DNA of 64,000 nt from Dermatophagoides farinae (taxonomy: Eukaryota; Arthropoda; Arachnida; Sarcoptiformes; Pyroglyphidae): contig NW_027461524.1 of NCBI RefSeq assembly GCF_024713945.1, positions 1-64,000 on the forward strand. Direction: 5' to 3'. The notes beneath the pieces were generated by a model. The model was not told where the DNA came from, made no database searches, and saw only the letters and a program-made list of their open reading frames with translations. This document shows positions 53,187 through 63,364 of the stretch, in pieces. A program made the position numbers and the translations under genes. How positions within the stretch are numbered: position 1 is the first letter of the stretch; each line of letters begins with the position of its first letter.

Positions 53187-53822
53187 ATGTATACATATGC
53201 CACTGCACAAGGTTTACCCAAGGGTACTCTGCTTTCAATTGCAAAGCAGTCTATAAAAAATAAATCCGATCTAGATAATGTCGTCTCTCGCATGCCTGGT
53301 GATTACATAGAAAACGCTGATCGATCTAAACTGTTTGTCGTATTAACAAATGAATTAAAAAAAAATCTAAGACAGATCGGCCTGCCCAAAAATGAACTGA
53401 CTGATTCTGAAATAGAAATCGACATTATTATAAAGCAAATGGGCGAGTCTGAAAATCTTGAACTAAAAAAAACAATACATCAACAGCTGAGTAACTGCGA
53501 ATTAAAAAAAAAAAAAATTAGCAAAAAAAATCGTAAACTAAACAATATCGATTTGATCAGATTGAATCACAAAAAAAAAAAAGCTGAGAAGTTTTTGTCT
53601 GTAGACAAAAAAAATTGTGAAAATTATAGACTCAGTGGTTTAGGTTTTTTCAAAGAAGTGGGATATGTATTTTTTTTAATAATCGGTTCGATTTTGTTTG
53701 GATGGTATTTTTCTAATTTTTTTAATGTTACCAATTATAGCTACAAATTAATATATGGTCTTTGTACATTATTAGTAGTGGGGCTTATAGAAGCTATTCT
53801 ATGTGTCGTTAGATCAGTTTAG
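53187..53822 (+). CDS. Vma12/TMEM199-like V-ATPase assembly factor (tentative)
   Basis: A 211-residue protein with a soluble, lysine-rich N-terminal part (poly-Lys stretches around residues 107-135) and two C-terminal transmembrane helices (GYVFFLIIGSILFGWYF; LIYGLCTLLVVGLIEAILCV) ending VVRSV. The paired helices separated by a short loop, with a conserved-looking Glu in the second (GLIEAILCVVR), match the C-terminus of Vma12/TMEM199. That ER protein is needed to assemble the V-ATPase Vo sector. The N-terminal similarity is weak. Homopolymer A runs up to 14 nt stay in frame here, unlike those in the first 6 kb. It converges on the next gene, with 31 bp between stops. Confidence 0.5.
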   Translation: MYTYATAQGLPKGTLLSIAKQSIKNKSDLDNVVSRMPGDYIENADRSKLFVVLTNELKKNLRQIGLPKNELTDSEIEIDIIIKQMGESENLELKKTIHQQLSNCELKKKKISKKNRKLNNIDLIRLNHKKKKAEKFLSVDKKNCENYRLSGLGFFKEVGYVFFLIIGSILFGWYFSNFFNVTNYSYKLIYGLCTLLVVGLIEAILCVVRSV

Positions 53823-53853
53823 TGATCTTCTGGGTTTTCATTGCTGCTTGCGT

Positions 53854-56800
53854 TTACTGAGTTACTGACTTACACATAAAATAATCTGATGAACGTGGAG
53901 TTGGTTTGCTATAGAAAATCGATTTCAACACAGACTCGTGGTTCTTTAGTGAAAAATTACGTTTTAACATTTGGAATTTGTGTATTTGTTCAGAAAATCT
54001 TTTCTTTTCTTTATTAAATTTGATTATGTTTTTTTTGTTTTTGACTTGCTGTATTACTCGCTGAATTTTAATATTATCTGATAGGCTATACAATCTTTTT
54101 GTGTTTTGGTCCTGACCAGATTTTAGATGTTTAAACAAAGGAAACTTTTCACTCGAAAATGTTAAGCCTGGACAAGTGTAAATACTAGCAAAAGAGTTTT
54201 TTCTATAGTAGTCTGTGATATTTTGAAGAGTTTCGTTTTGGGAATAAGAGGGCTCGGGTGGTTTGGTGGAACCTATGAGAACTTTCTGCATCTGGTTAAT
54301 ATGCAGAAGATCGGTAACAGTCAAGTTTCGATCGTCAATTACGTTTAGCGACGGAGTTCCCGTTTTGTCAAGTTCTTTTTCAAAAGAATGAAAAATTTTG
54401 ATATCTTCTGGTTCTGTGTTACTTACCGAGATATATATGTCATGATCAGCGGTAAATTCGGGTTTGAGTAAATGAGAAACATCTATTTCTTGATTCAGGT
54501 ATAGTTTCTTCTTATTTAAAACTACTTTTTCTAAATTGCTGTTATAGTATAGAGAACGTAATTTCACCGGGTCAAGAGAACAAGAGGTAGCTTTTGTTGC
54601 ACGGTTTTCGTAAATCGAATTAGTTGTGTTGCATTCAAACTCGTTGTTATTTTGTATAAATTCGGAAGTTGTGTTTTTTTTTTTGCCTTTTGCTTGATCA
54701 CTGTCGTTAAAAGATTCTATATTATGTGCTATAAAAAGTTTTTGGTCATTGTCTGTATTGTTTTCTGCTGAAAAACTATCGGAACTGTCATTCTGTAGAT
54801 TGTCGTTTGAATAACTGTTTATTGGCTTATAAAGTTCTTTGGTTTCGCAGTCAGCAAAACCTGGGTTGCAACAGTCATCGTCAAGCTCGAGATCGATAAA
54901 AGGCCGACTGTCAGTAAGTCTTGCAGATTTAAATCTTAATTCTTCTTTTATTCTGCACTGAGCTTTTTGAATTTTTGGTCTGATCTGAAAAGATTTATTA
55001 TAATTTTCCTGTATTTCTGGTTTTATATTATTTAGCATTCCGTTGTCTGTTCTTTTGTTGACATACAAATCTTTAATGTAATCGTTATCAATTGTACTAC
55101 TTTTTGTTGTTTCCTTTATTCTAAATTTATAATTGGAATAATTATTACTTATTGACCTTCCGTTATGATTTTTCTGAACTTGTCGATTGACATGAGCATT
55201 ATGCATGTTCATTCTAGTTTCTTTTTCTGGGAAGTTATCAAAATGTGCTGCTTTTACGGTTTGAGGGTGGCCAATTTTATTGGCAGCAACACATTTGAAA
55301 TTCGTATTAGTATTCGTATAAAAGTCATTCTCTTGATGTTTAGTTGTAAAAGTTCTTTTATATCTTTGGCCATTTGAAAATTTAGTTGTATTGCTACTTA
55401 TAGACGATTGCTTGCAAGAACATGATGAATTCATGTTTCGTTGAGTTGAATCGGAGCTCAATTGACTAAAAAGTGTTTTAGTAACGTTTAGCTGTGAGTT
55501 ATTAGTAGCTAAGTTTGTTTTATCAGTGTAACAAAAACCGAGATCGGGTTTTGATTGGCTCAAATTTCCGTAATTTGCATAATTTCGTTTTGAGCTAAGT
55601 GTTTCATCGACGAAAGCTTCGTTAGAAGGTTCTCTTGATTTTTTGGGTTGAGACCTGTCTGTGTGATTTATATTAGTAACATGGGATAACACGAGATTAG
55701 AAGGCTGGTTTATACGCATGCTAAAAGTGCGATTGTTTTGAGTCTTTAAGTGAACAGTTACCGGAGTAGCAATTTGATTTGAGTCAATACCTTTTTGCAA
55801 ATTATTATTTTGAATTTGCGTTCGACTAGGATATGAGGCTTGGCGAGTTGTTGGTACGCCATTGTTTATTTCCAGCGACCTTGTACAACGACATATTGGA
55901 CTATCTGCAAAGTGGCTTTCGCAAAAGTTTTTTGAATCAAAGTTTTGATATTTAAAAGTCTTGCAAATCGGCGTATCTAATTCAATAGAAGACTCCCGTG
56001 TGTTTCGAGGCGAAAGCATCGGTGATTGATACAAATCCTGAAACGCATGTTTAGTTCGAAAAATCGGCAAATCATTTATCGACTCTGTACTCGACTTGGC
56101 GTGTGGAATATTCATAACAAAGCTAGCTTGTAAAGAATTGTTTTTTTCAATGCTTTTCAAAGGCTTGTAAGAAATTCTCACTCTGGAAACGCTAGTCTGA
56201 TCGATACATAAGTTATTGGTTGAAATTCGAGAAAGCCTAGCAGAACTAGTACTAATCGTTCTAGAATCGACCGGGTTTGAATATATTACTTGTTCATTCG
56301 ATGTACTGCTTAAGTTGCCTACGTCAGTCATAGGTGATTTAGCATTGTAATCTTCGTAGCATCCCCTGTTTGGAGAAACCGGGTTGATGTTCATAAATAT
56401 GGGAATTATAGACTCTTTATTGTTTTCCTTGTTAGGATTGTCGAAATTCTGCGGCAAAGGACAGCAGTTGTCAATGAGTTTTTCTTCATACCGATCAGGA
56501 TACGTAACCGGCAACGATAAATTTGATTTTCCGCTGTTCATGAAAAAATTCTCCGTTATTAATGCGGAATTGTACAGCCCTGGTATGTAAATATTCTGAG
56601 ATTCAATGCAATTTTTTGAATCCAACCAAGGCAACAACTCATAGTAAGGATTTTTTATGTACTCTTCAACCTGAGCCACGTCGGCTGGCACATATTTCAC
56701 TGGAACGGCTTTGTTGTTGTTCAAATAAGATTGCAGGTGAAGTTTTCTCCCTGTGGAGTACATCTCCTTGTTTACATCCGTGAATCGAGTCCAAAATGAC

Positions 56801-57036
56801 CTTACAGGCGAATTTGTTTTTTTCAAACTAGAGCGATTTTCATCGTACCTTTCAAAATTTGTGCAATCCTGGTTTCGCGTAAAATGTGAATTACGGTAGT
56901 TTGCGTAGAGAAAATACAAATCCACGTTTTTGTTTGCGTTATTGGCAATGTAATAATCGTGCCCTTTTGTTAACTTGTCAGTCAATCCACTTTTTCCACT
57001 ATCAGTTAAGAAACGATTACAGAGCCGGACCATCAA
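53854..57036 (-). CDS. Large Ser/Asn-rich hypothetical protein
   Basis: A 1060-residue single-exon protein with no family I recognise. It is dominated by Ser, Asn, Thr and Lys, with many short motifs rather than a folded core (DSRTISTSSARLSRISTNNL; MNSSCSCKQSSISSNTTKF). A basic helical tail (QVKNKKNIIKFNKEKKRF) sits near the C-terminus. There is no signal peptide or membrane segment. The frame is open for more than 3 kb without any break, so it is under coding constraint. Many Ser/Thr sites suggest a phosphorylated, disordered regulator or scaffold, which is inference. Confidence 0.6.
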   Translation of the reverse strand: MMVRLCNRFLTDSGKSGLTDKLTKGHDYYIANNANKNVDLYFLYANYRNSHFTRNQDCTNFERYDENRSSLKKTNSPVRSFWTRFTDVNKEMYSTGRKLHLQSYLNNNKAVPVKYVPADVAQVEEYIKNPYYELLPWLDSKNCIESQNIYIPGLYNSALITENFFMNSGKSNLSLPVTYPDRYEEKLIDNCCPLPQNFDNPNKENNKESIIPIFMNINPVSPNRGCYEDYNAKSPMTDVGNLSSTSNEQVIYSNPVDSRTISTSSARLSRISTNNLCIDQTSVSRVRISYKPLKSIEKNNSLQASFVMNIPHAKSSTESINDLPIFRTKHAFQDLYQSPMLSPRNTRESSIELDTPICKTFKYQNFDSKNFCESHFADSPICRCTRSLEINNGVPTTRQASYPSRTQIQNNNLQKGIDSNQIATPVTVHLKTQNNRTFSMRINQPSNLVLSHVTNINHTDRSQPKKSREPSNEAFVDETLSSKRNYANYGNLSQSKPDLGFCYTDKTNLATNNSQLNVTKTLFSQLSSDSTQRNMNSSCSCKQSSISSNTTKFSNGQRYKRTFTTKHQENDFYTNTNTNFKCVAANKIGHPQTVKAAHFDNFPEKETRMNMHNAHVNRQVQKNHNGRSISNNYSNYKFRIKETTKSSTIDNDYIKDLYVNKRTDNGMLNNIKPEIQENYNKSFQIRPKIQKAQCRIKEELRFKSARLTDSRPFIDLELDDDCCNPGFADCETKELYKPINSYSNDNLQNDSSDSFSAENNTDNDQKLFIAHNIESFNDSDQAKGKKKNTTSEFIQNNNEFECNTTNSIYENRATKATSCSLDPVKLRSLYYNSNLEKVVLNKKKLYLNQEIDVSHLLKPEFTADHDIYISVSNTEPEDIKIFHSFEKELDKTGTPSLNVIDDRNLTVTDLLHINQMQKVLIGSTKPPEPSYSQNETLQNITDYYRKNSFASIYTCPGLTFSSEKFPLFKHLKSGQDQNTKRLYSLSDNIKIQRVIQQVKNKKNIIKFNKEKKRFSEQIHKFQMLKRNFSLKNHESVLKSIFYSKPTPRSSDYFMCKSVTQ

Positions 57037-57304
57037 AATACATTAGCCAACAAAAGATTGCTAAATCTTATTGCAATCATTTAGGCTTTGTTTATAATTT
57101 GGTTGCTTGGATTTGCATGTTGCTTAGACTTAACATGCAGCTCGAATTACAGACCGAAAGAATTTTGGTAGGTTTACAAAATCAATTATTTCGCTACAAA
57201 AAATTTAAACTAAATGAGAACCGCCGACAAAAAAAATAAATAAAAAAATTTCGAAGTTAGTTTTGATTGGCTCAGATTAAAAACTTGTCGTTTACGTAGC
57301 GTTT

Positions 57305-59972
57305 TCAGTCTTTTTTTAGAAACAATTTTTCTGAACACATTAGACACAAATTGTTCCATTTCACTTGTAGTTTGTACGTCAGGTTGGGGAAATCGGCCTT
57401 ATCAACGCATTTGCTAACGGATTCTTCGACGAAGTAGTCGTTTAAAAAGCGCAACATTTTGTGGTATTCCGAAGGAATCTGAACATCCAGCAACATTTCC
57501 TGAACTACAACTATTTATTTGATGAAACATACCTTGCTTTTTGCATTCCTCTAACAATACTTGGTTGGTTGTTAAAAAATTGGAAAATTCATTTAAATTC
57601 AACAAAGCATTGATTGCATCCAGTCTTTGACACGCAATGGCGTAGTCTAAAGAACAAGGCTGATCACTTTTTTCTATCATGTCGGTCATGAAACTTAATT
57701 TATCATAGTTGAATTCATAGAACTGAAATAAAACTTCGCAGCAAGTGTTGTTCTTGTGTTTAATCGCGGCCATCAGAGGCGTGTAACCATCTCTGTTTCG
57801 AATATTAAATACGTTCTCGTTACAAGAAAGCAGGTAAGCCAAAATTTGAAAGCGGTTCTCCGAACATGCAATGTGGACAGGCGTATCACCTTCTAGGTTT
57901 TGCAGATTTGTGGCAAATGAGTACCGCAATAACAGTTTTACGGTTTGCACGTGACCTGATTCTACTGCGTGATGCAAAGCCGTATTTCCTTTAACTGAAT
58001 CTTTTGTAAAGAAAAATTGGTAAAAATTGTTTGTTGAGTCTGGATTTACTCCGTTTTTATAAACAGGTTGGATTGACTGTGAGAGTTCGTTTGGCAAGTC
58101 AAGATTTATGGTCGTAATCTTGCTTGCACATTTACTTGTTCGGTCGTAGGTTTCCAGCCATTCATCTTCGTCTGCTCTTTCAGTAGCGTTTCTAGAATGG
58201 TTTGAAAACTCTGGTTTTATTTCTTCGTATAAAAACGTATCGTTTGTATTTTTCAACGAGTGTGTTGAGCAAAACGGTTTCGTACGACAAATAACTTCTG
58301 TACCGGAAAATACCTGGGTCAGCAACACGCTGATCAAGTATTTAAGGAGCCTGTTTTTTCCGGTTCGCGAAGCATGAACGTGTGGAAGTCCCCAAACAGG
58401 ATGCGTTTTTATTGCAAGCACTGGAAAAATGATGATTAATCTTTTTACCGTTTCAATGTCGTCACGGGCAATCGCAGCGGTCAATAAATCTGACGTCAGT
58501 TTGATTGATTTAATGTTTCCCGAGTTTAGAAACACGTTTAACAAATACGAGTTAGATATATAAGCAAGCATCAGCGGGCTGTTCTTTGAGCTGCCAGGGT
58601 AGTAATTTAGATCGGCTCCCCAGTCCAGTAATAAATGTACCTCTCGTTCCAAATTCAACGAAGTAGCTAGAATAAGCGGAGTTTTGAAATCTTGTACGGA
58701 AGGTGCTTTGAAATTGACGTTGTAACCACTTTCTAATAGTAAATTAAATATTTGAAAATTTTGTTGTTTTATTGCTTCATTAAGGGGCAGATCAATGGTA
58801 AAATCGATGGGGTATAAATTTATTCCTGAGTCTATTAACAATTTTACTATTTGCACGTTGTTAGAACTAACGGCTCGATACAAAATGCTTCGACATAATA
58901 AATCAGTCACATCGATGCAAGCTCCGAAATCCACTAAGTTTTTCAATAAGTTAAGATTCTCAGTTCGTATCACGTCTGCAATTGGCAAAGTCCACACGTC
59001 GATGCTGTCTGAATCTTCACAGCGACGTTTTATAGGTATATTTAGCAAATAGGACGAAAATCGTTTGGCGATGCTTTTTTTAATTATATTTTCGAACGTC
59101 TGAGAAGAATAGCTGGCATTACTGATCAGTTGTTTGCCAACGAGTTTGTAAAGATTGCTCACGTCTCCGTTAATCAAAGTTGTGTCCAACTCGTTCAATA
59201 AGTTTTGCCATCCCAGCTGTTCAAAGCAAATTCTAGATGCCACTGTGCCGTAGAATTCGCAAAAAAACTCTTCTGGCACCTTGTTGTCGTTTTCTACTTC
59301 ATTACTACCCGTTGAATCCGTTCCTTGTTGTGTTTGCTGATCATAAAAAAAAACAATTGTATCAAAATCAACGCTTGAGAAGCACAAATTTATTATATTT
59401 ATGCTGGGCCAATTATTAAATTTAAAATTTTTTTTGAAGGAATTCCCTTCAAAATTTTCATTTCTAATGCAAACACAGCTTAAAAATCTTAAATACGTTA
59501 ACTTTTTATTACAAATATAGGACATTGACTGATCAGATATTCCGGAACAGAAATCGAAGTTCAATCCAATCAGTTTAAACGCTTGATCTGAATCTTGATT
59601 GTTCACGGAGAAAGCTAAAAGATTTGGTTCTGAAAACATCAAGTTTATATGAACGTCTCTAAGCAAAACACAGTGTGAAAAATTTAGAACGATCCCATGT
59701 AGCTTTACAGAATCATTTAAAACTTTTAGTATTTCTCGCAGTTGCAATAGTATGTTGTTGCCGTCGCTACCCCTTAAAAAACTGAAGTCCAGCGTTCGAT
59801 AATTCGTCTTCTTGGCACAGTATTCAGGGTACAATTTCCAACGATAGTCATAATAGTACTTGTTCAGTAGTCTAATTTTTAAAATTGTGTTTACGTCTAA
59901 GTAACCGTCTAATAAACTTGGGACATGTTTCCACTTATGATACAAAAAACGTTCAGAAGACTGATCAGACAT
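57305..59972 (-). CDS. Leucine-rich/ankyrin-repeat protein
   Basis: An 879-residue protein. The large exon (57533-59972) joins a small last exon (57305-57504) by a 28-nt intron (57505-57532, GTATGTTTCATC...TTGTAG). Splicing here switches to the frame that carries the true end (EMLLDVQIPSEYHKMLRFLN). The N-terminal 60 residues look F-box-like (LLDGYLDVNTILKIRLLNKY), then leucine-rich segments with cysteines follow (LIGLNFDFCSGISDQSMSYI). The middle and C-terminal regions hold about seven ankyrin repeats (RSILYRAVSSNNVQIVKLLI, GNTALHHAVESGHVQTVKLL, GDTPVHIACSENRFQILAYL, GYTPLMAAIKHKN). An SCF-type substrate adaptor is a reasonable guess, not shown. Confidence 0.75.
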
Positions 59973-60254
59973 GATTTAAACAATTATGTTACATTCAATT
60001 ATCGTATTTCGTAAATCAACATAATCCTACAGTACCAAGGATTCAGATATACCTGTATCTACATATGAACTTAATTATTTTCAATTATAATTTACAGATA
60101 AATTATCAAATGATTAAAAATATACGTGAAATAAAAATTTCTTCAAGTTATTTTGTGATTTTTAAATAAAACAAAAACTTGTTTTTTGTTTTATGTAGCG
60201 CATGTTACATTGTTATGTCGTGTTCGTGAAAATTTATTTTTACATATATTTATT

Positions 60255-61757
60255 ATGTCGTTGTTAAGAAGCCGAGGTTTGAAAGTTACGCTGGATCAAA
60301 TAGTTCAAATTGAAGAGAACTATAACCACCTCAGAAAAACAAAAATTGTTTGTACTTTGGGTCCAGCTTGCTGGGATGTAGACAAGCTCGTTGACATGAT
60401 TGACGCCGGAATGGACGTTTGCAGATTCAACTTCTCTCACGGTGATCACAAATCCCACACTCAAACATTGAACAACTTGAAACAAGCTATGAAACAACGT
60501 CCAAATAAGAAAATAGCTTTAATGTACGATACTAAAGGACCTGAAATCCGAACTGGATACTTCAAAGAAGCTGTTAAATCAATCACTCTCAAGAAAAACA
60601 ACAAATTGAGAGTAACCACTGATTACAGCTTTAGAGGTGATGAAAACTGTATTGCATGTACTTACAAAGGTCTTCCAACTTCAGTAAAAGTCGGTCAAAA
60701 CATCATGGTTGCCGATGGATCCCTCATGCTTGAAATCGTTGCACTTGGTGAAAACTATGTAGACACAATCATCATGAATGACGCTACCATCGGTGAAACC
60801 AAAAACATGAACTTGCCTGGTGTTAAAGTCGATCTACCAGTTTGTGGAGAACGTGAAATCAATGACATCATCAACTTTGCCATTCCCAATGCTATTCACT
60901 CCATCGCCGTGTCTTTCGTACAATGCGCCCAAGACGTTATTACCGTTCGCGAAGTGTATAAAAAGAACGGTATGGACGTCCTCATTATCCCAAAGATCGA
61001 AAACCTTGAAGGTGTTCTCAATATTGACGAAATCATTGCGGTCAGTGACGGTATCATGGTTGCTCGTGGAGACCTTGGAATGGAAATTCCTCTTGAAAAA
61101 GTCTTCTTAGCCCAGAAACTCATGATTGAAAAATGCAACCTTGCTGGAAAATTTGTCATTGTTGCCACCCAACTTCTTGAATCTATGATCAAAGCCCCCA
61201 GACCCACCAGAGCCGAAATTTCTGATGTAGCTAACGCAGTTCTTGATGGTACTGACCTCGTCATGCTTTCCGGAGAATCTGCTAACGGTCTCTTTCCAAC
61301 CCGCGCTGTTGACTACTTATCTCGTGCTGCGTATGAAGCCGAAAAGTGTTGCGACTATGTAAGACTTTTCAATGACATGCTTGAATCCAAGGCCATTAAG
61401 AACCCTACTGAAGCAATTTGCGCCAACGCTGTAAGACTTGCTTATGACATCCAAGCCGAAGGATTTATTGTATTCACTGAGTCCGGAATTGCCGCCAAGT
61501 TACTATCTAAATTTAGACCAGCCCAAGCTATCATTGCATACACCAATTGCGAGTACACTGCTAACTCGCTCATGTACTACCGATGCGTGCAGCCCTCCGT
61601 GTTTGAATTTAAAGACAAGAAGTCTGATATCAAAGCTGCTATCAAGATTGCTCAGGAGCAGAACCTTATTCCCACTAAGGGTTCTGTCATAGTACTTTAC
61701 TCATTAGACAAAACCGCTCCTGAAGAAATGAGCATCATGGAAGTAGTCGATTTATAA
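60255..61757 (+). CDS. PYK: Pyruvate kinase
   Basis: Glycolytic enzyme converting phosphoenolpyruvate to pyruvate, 500 residues, single exon. ATG 60255 (MSLLRSRGLKVTLDQI) is chosen because the frame upstream has no other AUG. Motifs: KTKIVCTLGPACWDVDKL, MDVCRFNFSHG, YDTKGPEIRTG, the active-site KIENLEGVLNIDEIIAVSDG then IMVARGDLGMEIP, and MLSGESANGLFPTRAVDYLS. The C domain closes the protein. Codons are visibly richer in C-ending forms than neighbouring genes, as expected for a highly expressed protein. Length and motifs are typical of apicomplexan PK1. Confidence 0.96.
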   Translation: MSLLRSRGLKVTLDQIVQIEENYNHLRKTKIVCTLGPACWDVDKLVDMIDAGMDVCRFNFSHGDHKSHTQTLNNLKQAMKQRPNKKIALMYDTKGPEIRTGYFKEAVKSITLKKNNKLRVTTDYSFRGDENCIACTYKGLPTSVKVGQNIMVADGSLMLEIVALGENYVDTIIMNDATIGETKNMNLPGVKVDLPVCGEREINDIINFAIPNAIHSIAVSFVQCAQDVITVREVYKKNGMDVLIIPKIENLEGVLNIDEIIAVSDGIMVARGDLGMEIPLEKVFLAQKLMIEKCNLAGKFVIVATQLLESMIKAPRPTRAEISDVANAVLDGTDLVMLSGESANGLFPTRAVDYLSRAAYEAEKCCDYVRLFNDMLESKAIKNPTEAICANAVRLAYDIQAEGFIVFTESGIAAKLLSKFRPAQAIIAYTNCEYTANSLMYYRCVQPSVFEFKDKKSDIKAAIKIAQEQNLIPTKGSVIVLYSLDKTAPEEMSIMEVVDL

Positions 61758-61842
61758 ATTTAGTTATATTATAGATTTTATATTTACATGTTAACGTGCT
61801 AAATATTGCATAGTCATTTATTAGAAACATTATCAGTTTATA

Positions 61843-62367
61843 TTAACAAAATTTTTTTTTAGTCTCTTTCTTTTTAGAGCCAGAGGAACTATTGTCCTCT
61901 ACTGCGTTTTTGTACGAGTATCTGATTTCTTCTTGTTTAGCAAGACGCGATTTATATTTCAACCAGAGTTTCCCAGTTTTGGACTGGTGCTTTTTGAGCT
62001 GGTGCCGATCGTGTATGAAAATGCAGGTGTCGCCGTACCCACAATAGCCGGTTTCGTTGAAGTCCTTGCAAATCTCTTGGTTGAGATCGAGCACGTACGA
62101 TTTTTCGTGGTTATAGCAGACGCTGTCTTTGTTGTTTTCAGTGACAAACTCGCTGCGGGAGTGATTTTTTAGCAGTCCTTTGATTTCTTCGGACTTATTT
62201 TTCGCAAGTTTTAAATCTGTGACGTCGGTTTGTACAATCGATTCCTGAGTTTTAAGAACGGGTCTAGATGCTTTTTTCGTAACTTTCGAAAGGTTTATTT
62301 TGTTGAGTGAGTTGTTGATTTCGTTGGTGTTTTGTTTGTCTTTTTTTTTATAAACCAACTTAACCAT
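61843..62367 (-). CDS. CWC24: Cwc24/RNF113-like CCCH protein lacking RING
   Basis: A splicing-factor relative of about 174 residues from ATG 62367 ([12 protein letters not shown]). An in-frame AUG at 62418 would add 17 residues. It ends in a CCCH zinc finger with C-x8-C-x5-C-x3-H spacing inside [20 protein letters not shown] then CIFIHDRH. This is nearly identical to the Cwc24/RNF113A finger ([25 protein letters not shown]). In yeast and human a RING domain follows, but here the protein ends after a lysine-rich tail ([15 protein letters not shown]) with TAA-type stop at 61843. No RING is visible downstream in any minus frame. Cwc24 sits at the 5' splice site in the Bact spliceosome. Confidence 0.8.
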   Translation of the reverse strand: MVKLVYKKKDKQNTNEINNSLNKINLSKVTKKASRPVLKTQESIVQTDVTDLKLAKNKSEEIKGLLKNHSRSEFVTENNKDSVCYNHEKSYVLDLNQEICKDFNETGYCGYGDTCIFIHDRHQLKKHQSKTGKLWLKYKSRLAKQEEIRYSYKNAVEDNSSSGSKKKETKKKFC

Positions 62368-62451
62368 GTTGAATTTATTTTTGTATTTAATGAGATATAG
62401 TTTTAATGAAAATTTCAAATTACAAAAAAGTCGTGTTGCGATGCGAAAAAG

Positions 62452-63090
62452 CTAAATACATTCTTTCATTTTTCTATTTACGACTGATAAGTGGTTGTGA
62501 ACTTTAGTTGGTTTGGACCCGAGAATGAGATTACAAATGGAATCTCGAGCAAGGGCAATGTTTTCATAGGAACCGAGCAGGTGAATCTCTTTTCCGCAAA
62601 TGACAATTCGGGTTCTCGTGCTGTTTTCGATGATGGTCTTTGTTCGGCCTTTTTTACCTGTGATACGGCCGATAGCTCGACAAAGATTGTCGTTTTCGAG
62701 TTTTTTAACATCAGTGACTCGGAAAGACTGGAGAAAAATGTCGTCCAGCCGCAAAATAGCTAAGCAGTCTTCGATTTTAAATCCGTGAAAATATGCCTTT
62801 AAATATTCTAGCGCTTTCGTAATTCTAGCTTCACTCTGAGCGAGTTCGTTTTCGTCCTCAGGCTTAGACGCTTTAAGTGCCCAAGCGGGCAGCAACAGGA
62901 TACAGTTGGTTTTGTAGTTGTATTTGACTGCGAGTTGCATCTGTTTGACAAGCGGCTTGATTAGTTCGGCCCATGAGTTTTTCAGACTTTTTTGTTTATT
63001 CAGCGGCACCGAATATTTGCGCAAGTACATCGAATTTTTGTTTTCGAGCTTACTCGAGGTTTTGGCCGACGTTTGGTTTTCCGCGTTCAT
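62452..63090 (-). CDS. PNO1: PNO1/Dim2 KH-domain ribosome assembly factor
   Basis: A 212-residue KH-domain protein that accompanies pre-40S particles and shields the 3' end of 18S rRNA from Nob1. Conserved segments are RKYSVPLNKQKSLKNSWAEL, YFHGFKIEDCLAILRLDDIF, SFRVTDVKKLENDNLCRAIG, then RITGKKGRTKTIIENSTRTR with the KH GKKG loop, and ICNLILGSKPTKVHNHL. All match PNO1 from yeast to human. The N-terminal acidic extension of other species is nearly absent. It is a single exon. The next gene, PAP2, starts 274 bp away on the other strand. Confidence 0.95.
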   Translation of the reverse strand: MNAENQTSAKTSSKLENKNSMYLRKYSVPLNKQKSLKNSWAELIKPLVKQMQLAVKYNYKTNCILLLPAWALKASKPEDENELAQSEARITKALEYLKAYFHGFKIEDCLAILRLDDIFLQSFRVTDVKKLENDNLCRAIGRITGKKGRTKTIIENSTRTRIVICGKEIHLLGSYENIALARDSICNLILGSKPTKVHNHLSVVNRKMKECI

Positions 63091-63364
63091 GTTTAATTAG
63101 TAAAAGTCAATAATTTATAAAGTAAGATTCATTGAACTTGAAATAGATGACAAGTTGATACAAAAAAACAAAAAAAATACGAAGAATTTAATAAAAATAA
63201 ATTTTGGCCCTTGAATTTTGGCAGTAAGAAATACAACGACTATAAAAGATAGATTCGAAAAAAACGTGCATGAGTTGTCAAAAAATTTTTACCCAAATTT
63301 AAATAAATTTTTTTATCTTATTAACTTTATCTTTAATTTCAAAAGAAAAGTTTCGTTCATTAAC

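Noticed and set aside
56886-57239. Plus-strand open frame overlapping the start of the Ser/Asn-rich gene
   Set aside because: It has no suitable AUG near its unique part and most of it is antisense to a longer, convincing gene.
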